Under the pieces are notes generated by a model. It had not been told where the DNA came from. It searched no databases and saw only the letters and a list, made by a program, of their open reading frames with translations. The position numbers and the translations under genes were made by a program. Of a stretch of DNA of 32,548 nucleotides, positions 22,576 through 29,915 are shown one piece after another; position 1 is the stretch's first letter, and each line of letters starts with the position of its first letter. The stretch is from Myxococcales bacterium. GTDB taxonomy: Bacteria; Myxococcota_A; Polyangia; GCA-2747355. The DNA is taken from positions 1-32,548 of the forward strand of contig JAGQIK010000453.1 of the NCBI GenBank assembly GCA_020431405.1, given 5' to 3'.

Positions 22576-23433
22576 TTACTTCTTCTTCTTGTTTTTGGCC
22601 TTGGCGTCGGCTTTGGGCTCGGGCGCCTGGTCGCGCTTGCGCTCCACCGGCTTGAAGGTCGCCGGCGAGTCGCCCTTCTTCTTGAGCTTCATGCCGTAGC
22701 CCCACAGCGCGAAGCCGCCGAGGAACAGCGCGATAGCGAGGTACTGGCCCGGCGTGAGGCCGAGGTACTTCTTGTCGGCGGTGCGCAGGAAGTCGAAGCC
22801 GAAGCGCACGGGGGCGTAGAGGATCAGCATCAGACCACAGTGAAAGCCCCAGAACGGCCGCACGTTCTTAACGGCGTAGATCACAGCCGTGAGGAACACC
22901 GTATAAATCAGCTCGTAAAAGCCGAGGTCGTGGCGCACGACGCCGCCCGGGTAGAGCACGCCGAGGAAGAAGTCCGTCGGCAAGCCCGGGTGATCCTTGA
23001 CGATCGTGCAGCCCATGCGGCCGAATATCCAGCCCGGCATCAGCCCGAAGATGATCGCCTCGGCGTAGTAGAGCAGCGGCACCTTCTGCTTTCGGAAGTA
23101 CAGGAAGGCGCCCAGCGCGCCGCCGATGAAGCCGCCGAAGGACGAGATGCCGCTCCAGAAGGCCAGCAGCACGAGCGGGTTCTGAGCCACGCGCTCGGGG
23201 AAGTAGAAGATCACCGACACGAGGTGCGCGAGGATGAAGCCCACCACCACGGTCCAGACCATGCCGTCGGCGCAGATGTCGGGATCGAGCCCCATCTTGT
23301 CGGCGCGCCGGCGTCCGAGCAGATAGCCGACCACCAGTCCGGTGCCGACGAGGATACCGAACGGTTGGATCGGCACCGCGAGACCGAAGGCCTTGACGGT
23401 GTACGTGCCCAGATGCGGGATGTCTACGACCAT
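22576..23433 (-). CDS. lgt: Prolipoprotein diacylglyceryl transferase-like enzyme (divergent)
   Basis: A 285-residue multipass inner-membrane protein of the Lgt family, which adds diacylglycerol from phosphatidylglycerol to lipobox Cys. Landmarks are SSFGGFIGG (98-106), GRMGC (138-142), RHDLGFYELIY (167-177) and APVRFGFDFLR (207-217), giving counterparts of E. coli Arg143 and Arg239. Two E. coli residues are changed: His103 aligns with Phe99 and Asn146 with Cys142. Such variants occur in related bacteria, so the protein may still work by a modified mechanism or be a paralogue. The tail (250-285) is Lys/Pro/Ala-rich and cytoplasmic. Six neighbours carry lipoboxes. A promoter ends 6 nt before the ATG, so the mRNA would be leaderless. 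Confidence 0.85.
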   Translation of the reverse strand: MVVDIPHLGTYTVKAFGLAVPIQPFGILVGTGLVVGYLLGRRRADKMGLDPDICADGMVWTVVVGFILAHLVSVIFYFPERVAQNPLVLLAFWSGISSFGGFIGGALGAFLYFRKQKVPLLYYAEAIIFGLMPGWIFGRMGCTIVKDHPGLPTDFFLGVLYPGGVVRHDLGFYELIYTVFLTAVIYAVKNVRPFWGFHCGLMLILYAPVRFGFDFLRTADKKYLGLTPGQYLAIALFLGGFALWGYGMKLKKKGDSPATFKPVERKRDQAPEPKADAKAKNKKKK

Positions 23434-23439
23434 GGGCGG

Positions 23440-23468
23440 AACCTACTCGCAGGGGGTGCGCGGGTCAA
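23440..23468 (-). promoter_or_regulatory. Sigma-70-type promoter of lgt
   Basis: Minus strand: TTGACC (23463-23468) as -35, a 17-bp spacer, then TAGGTT (23440-23445) as -10. Only 6 nt separate the -10 from the ATG, so transcription would start at or beside the start codon. No ribosome binding site is visible, consistent with a leaderless transcript. Confidence 0.5.
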
Positions 23469-23551
23469 ACAGCCGTGCGCCGGGTTTGATTTCCGCCTCG
23501 CGGCAGAGACATCGTGGCGACGGTCGGTGTGCGAGCGTAAGATAAGGTAGC

Positions 23552-25036
23552 ATGCGCATCCTTGCATTCTGCGCCGCGCTCCTCGCCGTGCCTTCGCCGG
23601 CGCTGGCAGCGCGAACGATCGCCGTCTTGACCTTCGGCGGCGACGACGGCGCCTCGGCGCGCACGCGTATCGTCAGCGCGCTCAGTCGCCGCTACACGGT
23701 GCTCGACGGCGACAAGATCCTCGACGCCTGCGACGAGCTCGGCATCAAGATGAGCCGCGGCCGCAACCTCGCGCGCGCCGCGCAGCACGTGGGCGCCGTG
23801 GCCGTCATCGGCGGGCGCGCCGCGGACGGCCGGCTCGCGCTCGCCATCTACAGCGGCGCCGACGGCGAGCCCATCGTGGCCAAGGCGATCCCGTGGGGCT
23901 CGTCGGTGCGCTACCTGCGCAAGGCGCTGAGCGTGATCCTGGTGGCGCTCGCCAAGGCGCCCAAGCGCGTGGGCAAGGCGCGCACGAAGCCCAAGCCCGT
24001 GCCCACGCCGCTGCCTCCGGATGACCCCAAGCCCGCGGTGGCCGTCAAGAGCGGCAAGGACGACCCCGATCCGATCAGCTTCGATCCCGATCCGGTCGGC
24101 AAGAGCCCGCCCAAGAAGAGCAACGGCGGCGGCTCGCAGAGCGGCGACCCCGACGAAGACCCGCTCTCGCTGGCGCCCGCCAACAAGATCGCCGCCAAGT
24201 CCAACAACAAGGCCGGCTCGGGCGACGCCGCCGCCAAGACCGACGCCAAGGTCGAAAAGAAGAAGAAGGACGACGATCGCCGCACGCGCGTCGTCGGCAC
24301 CGTCGGGCTCGGCACCTGGATGCGCAGCTTCGCGCTCAACGACCCCGTCCCCGGCCGCACGCATCCCGAGTACGGCAGCGGCGCGGCCTTCGCGCTGCGC
24401 GTCGCCGCCGAAGGACGCCCGCTGTCGTTCTTCACCAGCGGCATCCCAGCCAACTTCTACGCGCGCTTTCGCTTCACCACCACGCTCGGCCTCAGCTCCA
24501 AGGTCGCCGACCCCAACCAGGGCGGCGCGCAGGTCGCGCTCAGCACCTCGATGAACGAGTGGCTGCTCGACTTCGGCTACGACTTTCTGTTCGGCGACAA
24601 GGAGACGTCGCCCGACCTGTCGATCGGCATCGGCTACGGCGGCCTCGGCTTCGGCATCGACTGGACCAACATCGCGCCGTCGCTGCCCAACAGCGCCTAC
24701 GGCTTCGTGCTCATCACCGCCGACTTCCGCTGGCCGTTCCTCGGCTGGCTCGGCCTGCACGTGCACTTCGACTACCGCGTGGTCACCGGCTCCGGCGAGA
24801 TCGAAAACACCGATCCCGATCGCTGGTACGGCCCAGCCAGCGCCGGCGGCATCGCCTTCGGCGGCGGGCTGCAGGCGCGGCTCAAGGGCTTCGTCATCAC
24901 CCTCGACTACACCTACACGCGCTTCTTCTACGCGTTCACCGACGCAGCCAATCGCCAAGCCGCCAACCAGCGCGCTGCTGGCGGCGCGCTCGACGTCTAC
25001 AACGCGATCGTTGTGAGCGGCGGCTACTCTTTTTAG
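23552..25036 (+). CDS. Outer-membrane beta-barrel protein with N-terminal periplasmic domain
   Basis: The product is 494 residues. A signal peptide (1-20, ending PALA) precedes a 120-residue alpha/beta domain that opens ARTIAVLTFGGDD, like the FlgT/TolB-N-like fold in many myxobacterial proteins. Residues about 140-240 are a disordered linker rich in Lys, Pro, Asp and Asn. The C-terminal 250 residues alternate in strands (for example FYARFRFTTTLGLSS and LHVHFDYRVVTG) and end GGYSF, a barrel C-terminal signature with terminal Phe for BAM recognition. The ATG at 23552 has AAGG 5 nt upstream; TAAGAT at 23538-23543 lies close enough for a very short leader. It diverges from lgt and is convergent with the lipase gene. 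Confidence 0.82.
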   Translation: MRILAFCAALLAVPSPALAARTIAVLTFGGDDGASARTRIVSALSRRYTVLDGDKILDACDELGIKMSRGRNLARAAQHVGAVAVIGGRAADGRLALAIYSGADGEPIVAKAIPWGSSVRYLRKALSVILVALAKAPKRVGKARTKPKPVPTPLPPDDPKPAVAVKSGKDDPDPISFDPDPVGKSPPKKSNGGGSQSGDPDEDPLSLAPANKIAAKSNNKAGSGDAAAKTDAKVEKKKKDDDRRTRVVGTVGLGTWMRSFALNDPVPGRTHPEYGSGAAFALRVAAEGRPLSFFTSGIPANFYARFRFTTTLGLSSKVADPNQGGAQVALSTSMNEWLLDFGYDFLFGDKETSPDLSIGIGYGGLGFGIDWTNIAPSLPNSAYGFVLITADFRWPFLGWLGLHVHFDYRVVTGSGEIENTDPDRWYGPASAGGIAFGGGLQARLKGFVITLDYTYTRFFYAFTDAANRQAANQRAAGGALDVYNAIVVSGGYSF

Positions 25037-25220
25037 GCCACGGGCTACAGGCCACGGGCCACAGGGGTGCTAGGCGAGCGCTGCGCACGCTGCGCGACAA
25101 CGTCGGCCGTGTCGCCGCAGCGCAGGGCGGTGCACGGCACGGGCGAGCGACACGGCCGCAGCGAAGCGTGCAACCAGCCCGCGCCACGAGCCTGTGGCCC
25201 GTGGCCCTGAGCCTGTGGCC
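25036..25220. repeat. Nested long inverted repeat between convergent genes
   Basis: Three sets of arms nest: 25050-25065 with 25191-25206 (16 of 16), 25085-25091 with 25165-25171 (7 of 7), and 25104-25115 with 25147-25158 (12 of 12). The loop is 25116-25146. A second, diverged copy of the outer arm lies at 25036-25051, and a further part at 25212-25220. The whole space between the two stop codons is thus one hairpin of about 157 nt. It probably ends transcription from both sides, though a mobile or phase-variable origin is possible. Confidence 0.65.
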
Positions 25221-25225
25221 TCGCT

Positions 25226-27754
25226 CTACTGCGCCGGGATCGTCGGCGCCGCGTCCTTCGCCGCGCTGCCGAGGAAGTGCACCGACTGCTGGCGCGCGGC
25301 CGGGTTCTGAAACAGCACCTGGTGTGCGTCGTAGCTGCCGTCGCTGACGTAGGGGCAGATCGCCGCGGTGCGCTGGCCTGACGGCGTGTTGACGTTGTTC
25401 ATCGCCGGCGCCGTATCGGTGGCGAAGGGCCACTTGACCGGGCCGCAGCTGTCGGTGGGGCAGTCCTTCGCGCAGCTGTTGCAGTCCTCGTCGCCGCTGC
25501 ACACGCCGTCGCCGCAAAGCGCCGCGGGCTGGTCGATGATCTTGAGGCCCATCACGCGCCCGAGCGCCTCGATGGTGACCTGCGGCGTGAAGCTGTCGGC
25601 GACGCCGTAGCTGAGGAAGGTGTGCTTGGACTCGACGCCGGTGACCGGCGCGGCCATCACGGCGCGACCGTAGTTGATCGTGTCGATCTCTTCGAAGTAG
25701 AGCTGCACCAGGTTGAGCAGCGGGTGGGTCGAGCCGACGTCGTTTTCGGTGAGCACGAACTTGATGCCCGCCGAGACGTTGACCGGCTTGGTCTTGAAGA
25801 GCAGCGAGCCGAGCAGATAGCCGCCCGCGCCGCTGAGCACCACCGCCTTGACCTGCGGCTCGTAGGCGACAAACGGCACGCCGACGATCGTGCCTTGGGA
25901 GTGGCCGAGGAAGTAGATCTTGGTGAGGTCGAACTTGATCGCCTCGCCCGTGGGCGACGCCGCGTTGTCGAGGTCCACCGACTCGACGAGCCGCATCAGC
26001 TCGAACAGATCGGCCACACCCTGGTAGGTGTTGTCGCGCGCGGCGACGGGGTTGCGCAGGTTGAAGAACAGCTCGGCGGGGTCGCCGTCGCTGCCGCGCC
26101 GCGGCCCGTGCATGGCGCCGTCGGTGCTGATGACGGCCATGTTGGCGAGCGTGACCTGGTTTTTGTCCTTGGCGTCGGCGAGCGCCGCGGCGGTGCCGTT
26201 GTCGATGAACGAGCGGTAGTAGCCGCCGGTGCCGTGCGCGTAGATCAACAGCGGCCAGCCCTCGGCCGGCATCGTGGCGCCCTTGGGGATCGTCAGCGCG
26301 AAGCACGAGTCCTCGGTGCCCTGCACGATGGGCAGGCCCTGCGCGTCGTACTTGATGTCGCCGCCGTCGGCAGGCGTCAGATACGGCTTCGTGCCCGACT
26401 GCAGCACGGCCGTCTTGTAGATGCCGTGAAGCTCGTGGAAGGCGCTGTCAGGCGACGACGGGCAGGCGCGCGCGGCCTCTTTGGGATCGGCGCACGGCGA
26501 CGTAGTGGCGCCGTCGCAGAGCACGACGTTTTCGATCTTGGCTGCCGGGCGGCTCGCCGAGCGCACCGCGTCGCGCACGTTGGCCATCTTGCGCCGCGGG
26601 TCCATCGTCGTGAAGACCGCCGCGCTGAGGATCGTCGAGCCATCGATCTGCTGGTCTGCGATGTAGTCGCGCAGCGGCTGGTACTTGTCCCACGCCGCCT
26701 TGAGGTCGGCGTCGGCCGGCCCCGCGGAGGCGAGCATCGGCGCGAAGTCGTCGTCCTGCTGCGCGGCGGCACCCTGGTTGTCCTTGATGCCCTTGCGCAG
26801 CAGCACCGCGTAGGTCGTGTTGGGCGATAGCGGCGAGCCGATGCCGGGACGCACGCCGATCCAGTTCGAGCAGATGTATTTGCCCTGCCCCGTGCTGGCG
26901 AACATGAAGAGGCTCACGCCCTGTCCAAAGCGCGGCGAGCTCTTGTCGATGTCGACGAACTGCACGGTGGGGTTCTGGCCCGAGACGGTGACCGTATCGA
27001 GGTCCATCGTCTTGCTCATGCGCAGCAGCACCGCCGTGTTGAGACCGAAGCCGTCGACGTCCTGATTGATCTGCTTGAGGAAGTTGCCGACCACGTCGCC
27101 GTAGTTCGCCGGCAGGTTGATCTGCGGGTTGGGATGCGCGCTGACGTCGACCTTGCCGTTGACGATGCGGATGTCGTTGGGGAACGGCAGGCGATACCAC
27201 TCTGACAGCGGCTTGCCCGTGCGCGGCACCTCGAAGTAGGCGCGGTAGGGACCGTTGTCCGGCGTGCACGTGGCGCCGGGCCAGAACTCGAGGGGCGTGC
27301 ATTTCTGCTCGAGGCAAACCAGACCGAGCGCGCAATCTTCGGGCGAGCTGCAGGCCTCGTCTTTGCCCTTGGTGCCGGGTGATCCCGGCGTGGCGCACTT
27401 GAGCAGCGCCGAGCAGAGCAGGTCCTTGGTGCAGTCCTCGTTGCCGCGGCAGCGATCACCCTCGCCGCCGTTGCCCGGCTCGTTGCACTTGCCGAACGAG
27501 GCGCAGATGTACTCGACCTGGCAGTCGCCGCTCGACGCGCAGCCGTCGCCCTTGTCACCGGTGCCGGGCTGACCTGGCCGCGCGCACTTGCCTTCGCCCG
27601 AGCAGACCAAGCTCGTGGCGCAGTTGCTCGTGCGCTGGCAGTCCTCGCCTTCCTTCTTGCCGACGCCGCCGTCGCCAGAGGGTGGGTCGTCGTTCTCGCA
27701 GCCGAAGAACACGAGGGCAAGGGCGAGCAGGCTCGTCGTAACAAGTCGCGACAT
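25226..27754 (-). CDS. Lipase/esterase-like lipoprotein with Cys-rich repeats
   Basis: This 842-residue surface lipoprotein has lipobox FFGC (Cys19). Four modules of Cx5Cx5Cx5C follow, at 39-57, 72-90, 102-120 and 135-152 (the last with x4), joined by Gly/Pro/Lys linkers. The region 180-470 resembles the N-terminal domain of VolA/Pla-1-type lipases (LPFPNDIRI, DGFGLNTAVLLRMS, LSPNTTYAVLL). An alpha/beta-hydrolase domain shows YAHGTGG as oxyanion loop and GHSQGT with Ser619 as likely nucleophile. Near 745-768 is a Cys motif of the form CGDGVCSGDEDCNSC. It likely cleaves lipids or esters outside the cell; the substrate is unknown. AAGGAG lies 8 nt before the ATG. Confidence 0.85.
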   Translation of the reverse strand: MSRLVTTSLLALALVFFGCENDDPPSGDGGVGKKEGEDCQRTSNCATSLVCSGEGKCARPGQPGTGDKGDGCASSGDCQVEYICASFGKCNEPGNGGEGDRCRGNEDCTKDLLCSALLKCATPGSPGTKGKDEACSSPEDCALGLVCLEQKCTPLEFWPGATCTPDNGPYRAYFEVPRTGKPLSEWYRLPFPNDIRIVNGKVDVSAHPNPQINLPANYGDVVGNFLKQINQDVDGFGLNTAVLLRMSKTMDLDTVTVSGQNPTVQFVDIDKSSPRFGQGVSLFMFASTGQGKYICSNWIGVRPGIGSPLSPNTTYAVLLRKGIKDNQGAAAQQDDDFAPMLASAGPADADLKAAWDKYQPLRDYIADQQIDGSTILSAAVFTTMDPRRKMANVRDAVRSASRPAAKIENVVLCDGATTSPCADPKEAARACPSSPDSAFHELHGIYKTAVLQSGTKPYLTPADGGDIKYDAQGLPIVQGTEDSCFALTIPKGATMPAEGWPLLIYAHGTGGYYRSFIDNGTAAALADAKDKNQVTLANMAVISTDGAMHGPRRGSDGDPAELFFNLRNPVAARDNTYQGVADLFELMRLVESVDLDNAASPTGEAIKFDLTKIYFLGHSQGTIVGVPFVAYEPQVKAVVLSGAGGYLLGSLLFKTKPVNVSAGIKFVLTENDVGSTHPLLNLVQLYFEEIDTINYGRAVMAAPVTGVESKHTFLSYGVADSFTPQVTIEALGRVMGLKIIDQPAALCGDGVCSGDEDCNSCAKDCPTDSCGPVKWPFATDTAPAMNNVNTPSGQRTAAICPYVSDGSYDAHQVLFQNPAARQQSVHFLGSAAKDAAPTIPAQ

Positions 27755-27783
27755 CGCTTGGGCTCCTTAAGCGCGGTAACGGT

Positions 27784-27855
27784 GCATTCTACCGCATACG
27801 CTCTTCGGGCGACCGGGGCAAGAACTGGACAGCGATCGAAGCGGTGGTAGAATGC
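27784..27855. promoter_or_regulatory. Symmetric divergent promoter region
   Basis: A perfect 10-bp inverted repeat, GCATTCTACC (27784-27793) and GGTAGAATGC (27846-27855), places a TAGAAT -10 box on each strand, facing outward. Plus strand: TGGACA (27826-27831), 16-bp spacer, extended TGG-TAGAAT (27845-27853), a strong match. Minus strand: TAGAAT at 27786-27791 without a clear -35. Leaders would be about 20-25 nt. The dyad could also be an operator shared by both genes. Confidence 0.62.
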
Positions 27856-27879
27856 CCCTCGGATTAGCAGGAATTTCAA

Positions 27880-28797
27880 ATGGTTACGATGAAGACTCGC
27901 AGCGCCGCCCTCCTCCTCGCGCTCGTCCTGTGCTCGCCGACGGCCGCCGCCGCGCGCGACCTGACCGGCGCACGCTCGATGGCGCTCGGCGGCGCGCTGC
28001 GCGCTCAACCTGCAGGCGTGGCCGGTCCGCTGCTCAACCCCGCCGGCCTGTCGATGGCGCGCATGTACAGCATCAGCGCCATCTACCAGTACCGCGGCTC
28101 GGATCAGGCGAGCCAAATGAACGCCGCCGTCATCGACTCGGTGACCGCCAAGCTCGCCGCCGGCCTGTTCTACTCGTTCACCCACGCCTCGCCCGAGCGC
28201 ACGCTCGCGCTGCCCAACGGCGCCTACAAGCTCGAAGAGACGCTCAACACGCACGAGGTCGGCCTCTCGCTGGCCTACCCCCTCGGCAACATCGCGATGA
28301 TCGGCGTCACCGGCCGCTACGTGAACAAGCAGGGCACGCTGCCCGACGACGCGCCCACCGGCCTGTCCACTGCCGACGTCAGCCGCTTCACGATGGACGT
28401 CGGCGGCCTCGTGCGCCTCGGCCAGCTCTTCTCGGTGGCCGTCGTCGGCTACAACCTCATCGCCGTCGGCGACCGCGACTTTCCTCGCTCCCTCGGCCTC
28501 GGCGCCGCCTTCACGCCGGCGCCCGTGCTGAGCCTGATGTTCGACTCGGTGATCGACTTTTCGTCCGACCCCGAGAAGGCCAAGGCGAGCTTTCACGGTG
28601 GCGCGGAGGTCTTCCTCGCCAAGATGTACGCCATCCGCGGCGGCGCCATGCACGACATGCTGCGCCGCGCGAGCTACGTCACCGGCGGCCTCGGCCTGGT
28701 CAGCCGCCGCATCGGCGTCGAGTTCGGCCTGCGCCAGATGGTCGACGGCGGCAGCGAGACGCTCGTCAGCTTCCAGCTGCAGCTATTCCTGCAGTAA
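27880..28797 (+). CDS. Outer-membrane protein, PorV/FadL-like
   Basis: The 305-residue product has a signal peptide (to about 25, ending AAAA), then ARSMALGGALRAQ followed by LLNPAGLSMA. This pairing is the signature of PorV/PorQ and FadL-like barrel proteins. The rest shows short amphipathic strands (AGLFYSFTHASP, GVTGRYVNK, SFQLQLFLQ). It ends LQ rather than Phe. It probably sits in the outer membrane, for lipid or protein transport, or as a structural partner. AGGAA lies 6 nt before ATG 27880; the next ATG (27889) would suit the signal peptide better but is too close to that site. The gene diverges from the lipase gene. Its 70-nt gap to the sigma gene holds CACGCG (28819-28824) and CGCGTG (28835-28840), a small hairpin. 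Confidence 0.78.
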   Translation: MVTMKTRSAALLLALVLCSPTAAAARDLTGARSMALGGALRAQPAGVAGPLLNPAGLSMARMYSISAIYQYRGSDQASQMNAAVIDSVTAKLAAGLFYSFTHASPERTLALPNGAYKLEETLNTHEVGLSLAYPLGNIAMIGVTGRYVNKQGTLPDDAPTGLSTADVSRFTMDVGGLVRLGQLFSVAVVGYNLIAVGDRDFPRSLGLGAAFTPAPVLSLMFDSVIDFSSDPEKAKASFHGGAEVFLAKMYAIRGGAMHDMLRRASYVTGGLGLVSRRIGVEFGLRQMVDGGSETLVSFQLQLFLQ

Positions 28798-28867
28798 GGT
28801 CCTGGAACGACCACGACCCACGCGTGTCCAACAACGCGTGACCAGGCGTGGCTAGACGGGACTTGGA

Positions 28868-29458
28868 ATGAGCTTGCGCGAGCGGCGGCTGGTTCGCCGG
28901 CTCAAAGAGCGGGACGAGGACGCGTTCCGCGAGATGGTGCGGACCTACCAAACGCAGGTCTACAACCTCGTCTTTCGCATGCTCGGCAATCGCGAAGAGG
29001 CAGAGGACCTCTCGCAGGAAGTCTTCGTCACCGTCTTCAAGTCCATCGAGAGCTTCCGCGGCGACAGCAAGTTCTCCACCTGGCTTTACCGCATCACCGC
29101 CAACCACTGTAAGAACCGCTTCAAGTACCTCGCGCGGCGCCGCTTCCACGCCGCCGCGCCGCTCGACGACCTCACCGAGCGCGACGCCGCCGGGCGCGAC
29201 GGCGGCCCCGCGATGGCGCTGCAGGCGCGCATCAGCGAGCCCGACAAGCTGCTCGAAGCCAAGCGCCTCGAGGACGCGATCCAGCGCGCCATCGCCGACC
29301 TCGAGGAAGACCACCGCCTGCTCATCGTCCTGCGCGACGTGCAGGGGCTCAGCTACAACGAGATCTCGGACATCACCAGCCTGGCCGAGGGCACCGTCAA
29401 GTCGCGCCTGCACCGCGCGCGCATGGCGCTCAAGGACAAGTTGAAGAAACATATATAG
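28868..29458 (+). CDS. ECF-type RNA polymerase sigma factor (RpoE-like)
   Basis: The protein has 196 residues with regions 2 (about 20-90) and 4 (about 134-190). Region 2 holds RMLGNREEAEDLSQEVFVTVF and SFRGDSKFSTWLYRITANHCKNR, and region 4 has LSYNEISDITSLAEGTVKSRLHRAR, a standard ECF helix-turn-helix. It resembles the classical RpoE group more closely than the sigma factor at 14305 does. GGGA lies about 7 nt before the ATG. It is followed 17 nt on by a membrane anti-sigma gene, so its activity is probably released by an envelope signal. The regulon is unknown; the flanking outer-membrane and lipoprotein genes are candidates. Confidence 0.93.
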   Translation: MSLRERRLVRRLKERDEDAFREMVRTYQTQVYNLVFRMLGNREEAEDLSQEVFVTVFKSIESFRGDSKFSTWLYRITANHCKNRFKYLARRRFHAAAPLDDLTERDAAGRDGGPAMALQARISEPDKLLEAKRLEDAIQRAIADLEEDHRLLIVLRDVQGLSYNEISDITSLAEGTVKSRLHRARMALKDKLKKHI

Positions 29459-29475
29459 ACGCGATCAGGATGACG

Positions 29476-29904
29476 ATGGACCACGACCGCGTACGCGAGC
29501 TGCTCAGCGACTACCTCGAAGGCAACCTGCCCGACGAGCAAGCCGCCGAAGTGCGCGCGGCCATCGAGGCGTCGGCCGAGCTGAAGGCCGAGACCGCCGC
29601 GCTGCGCGAGACCATGTCGGCGCTCTCGGGGCTGCACCAGCTCGACCAGGCGCCCGATATCGCCGCCAAGGTCGAAAAGAAGATTCACCGCCGCTCGCGC
29701 GGCCGCTTCTTCAGCGAAGAGCCGACCTGGCGCAAGCTGCCCTTCGAGTGGATCTCGCTGGTGGTGATCATGCTGCTGCTGGCGACCTATCTGTACTTCG
29801 TGATGAAGACGGATCAGCCAGTGAGCATTCGGCCGGGGAGCGTGGGCTCGGTCGGAAAACCCGAGCCCAAGGCGAAGACGCCGAGGAAGGGCGCGGCGGA
29901 CTAG
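29476..29904 (+). CDS. Membrane anti-sigma factor lacking the zinc motif
   Basis: 142 residues from ATG 29476, which has AGGA 5 nt upstream; ATG 29470 is the alternative but would overlap that site. The N-terminal helical part, DRVRELLSDYLEGNLPDEQAAEVRAAIEA, matches the anti-sigma fold where zf-HC2 normally has HxxxCxxC. Here those positions hold Glu, Ala and Ser with no Cys, so zinc is not bound. A membrane helix spans about 91-110 (EWISLVVIMLLLATYLYFVM). The short outer tail is basic and rich in Lys and Pro, too small for an enzyme or sensor domain. It would bind the sigma factor encoded upstream. The stop lies 11 nt before that of the convergent lipoprotein gene. Confidence 0.85.
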   Translation: MDHDRVRELLSDYLEGNLPDEQAAEVRAAIEASAELKAETAALRETMSALSGLHQLDQAPDIAAKVEKKIHRRSRGRFFSEEPTWRKLPFEWISLVVIMLLLATYLYFVMKTDQPVSIRPGSVGSVGKPEPKAKTPRKGAAD

Positions 29905-29915
29905 AGAGGCTAGGA

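Noticed and set aside
23465-24958. Minus-strand frame of 497 codons over the barrel gene
   Set aside because: Shadow: Val/Arg/Gly-rich without features, while the plus frame has a signal peptide and barrel end.
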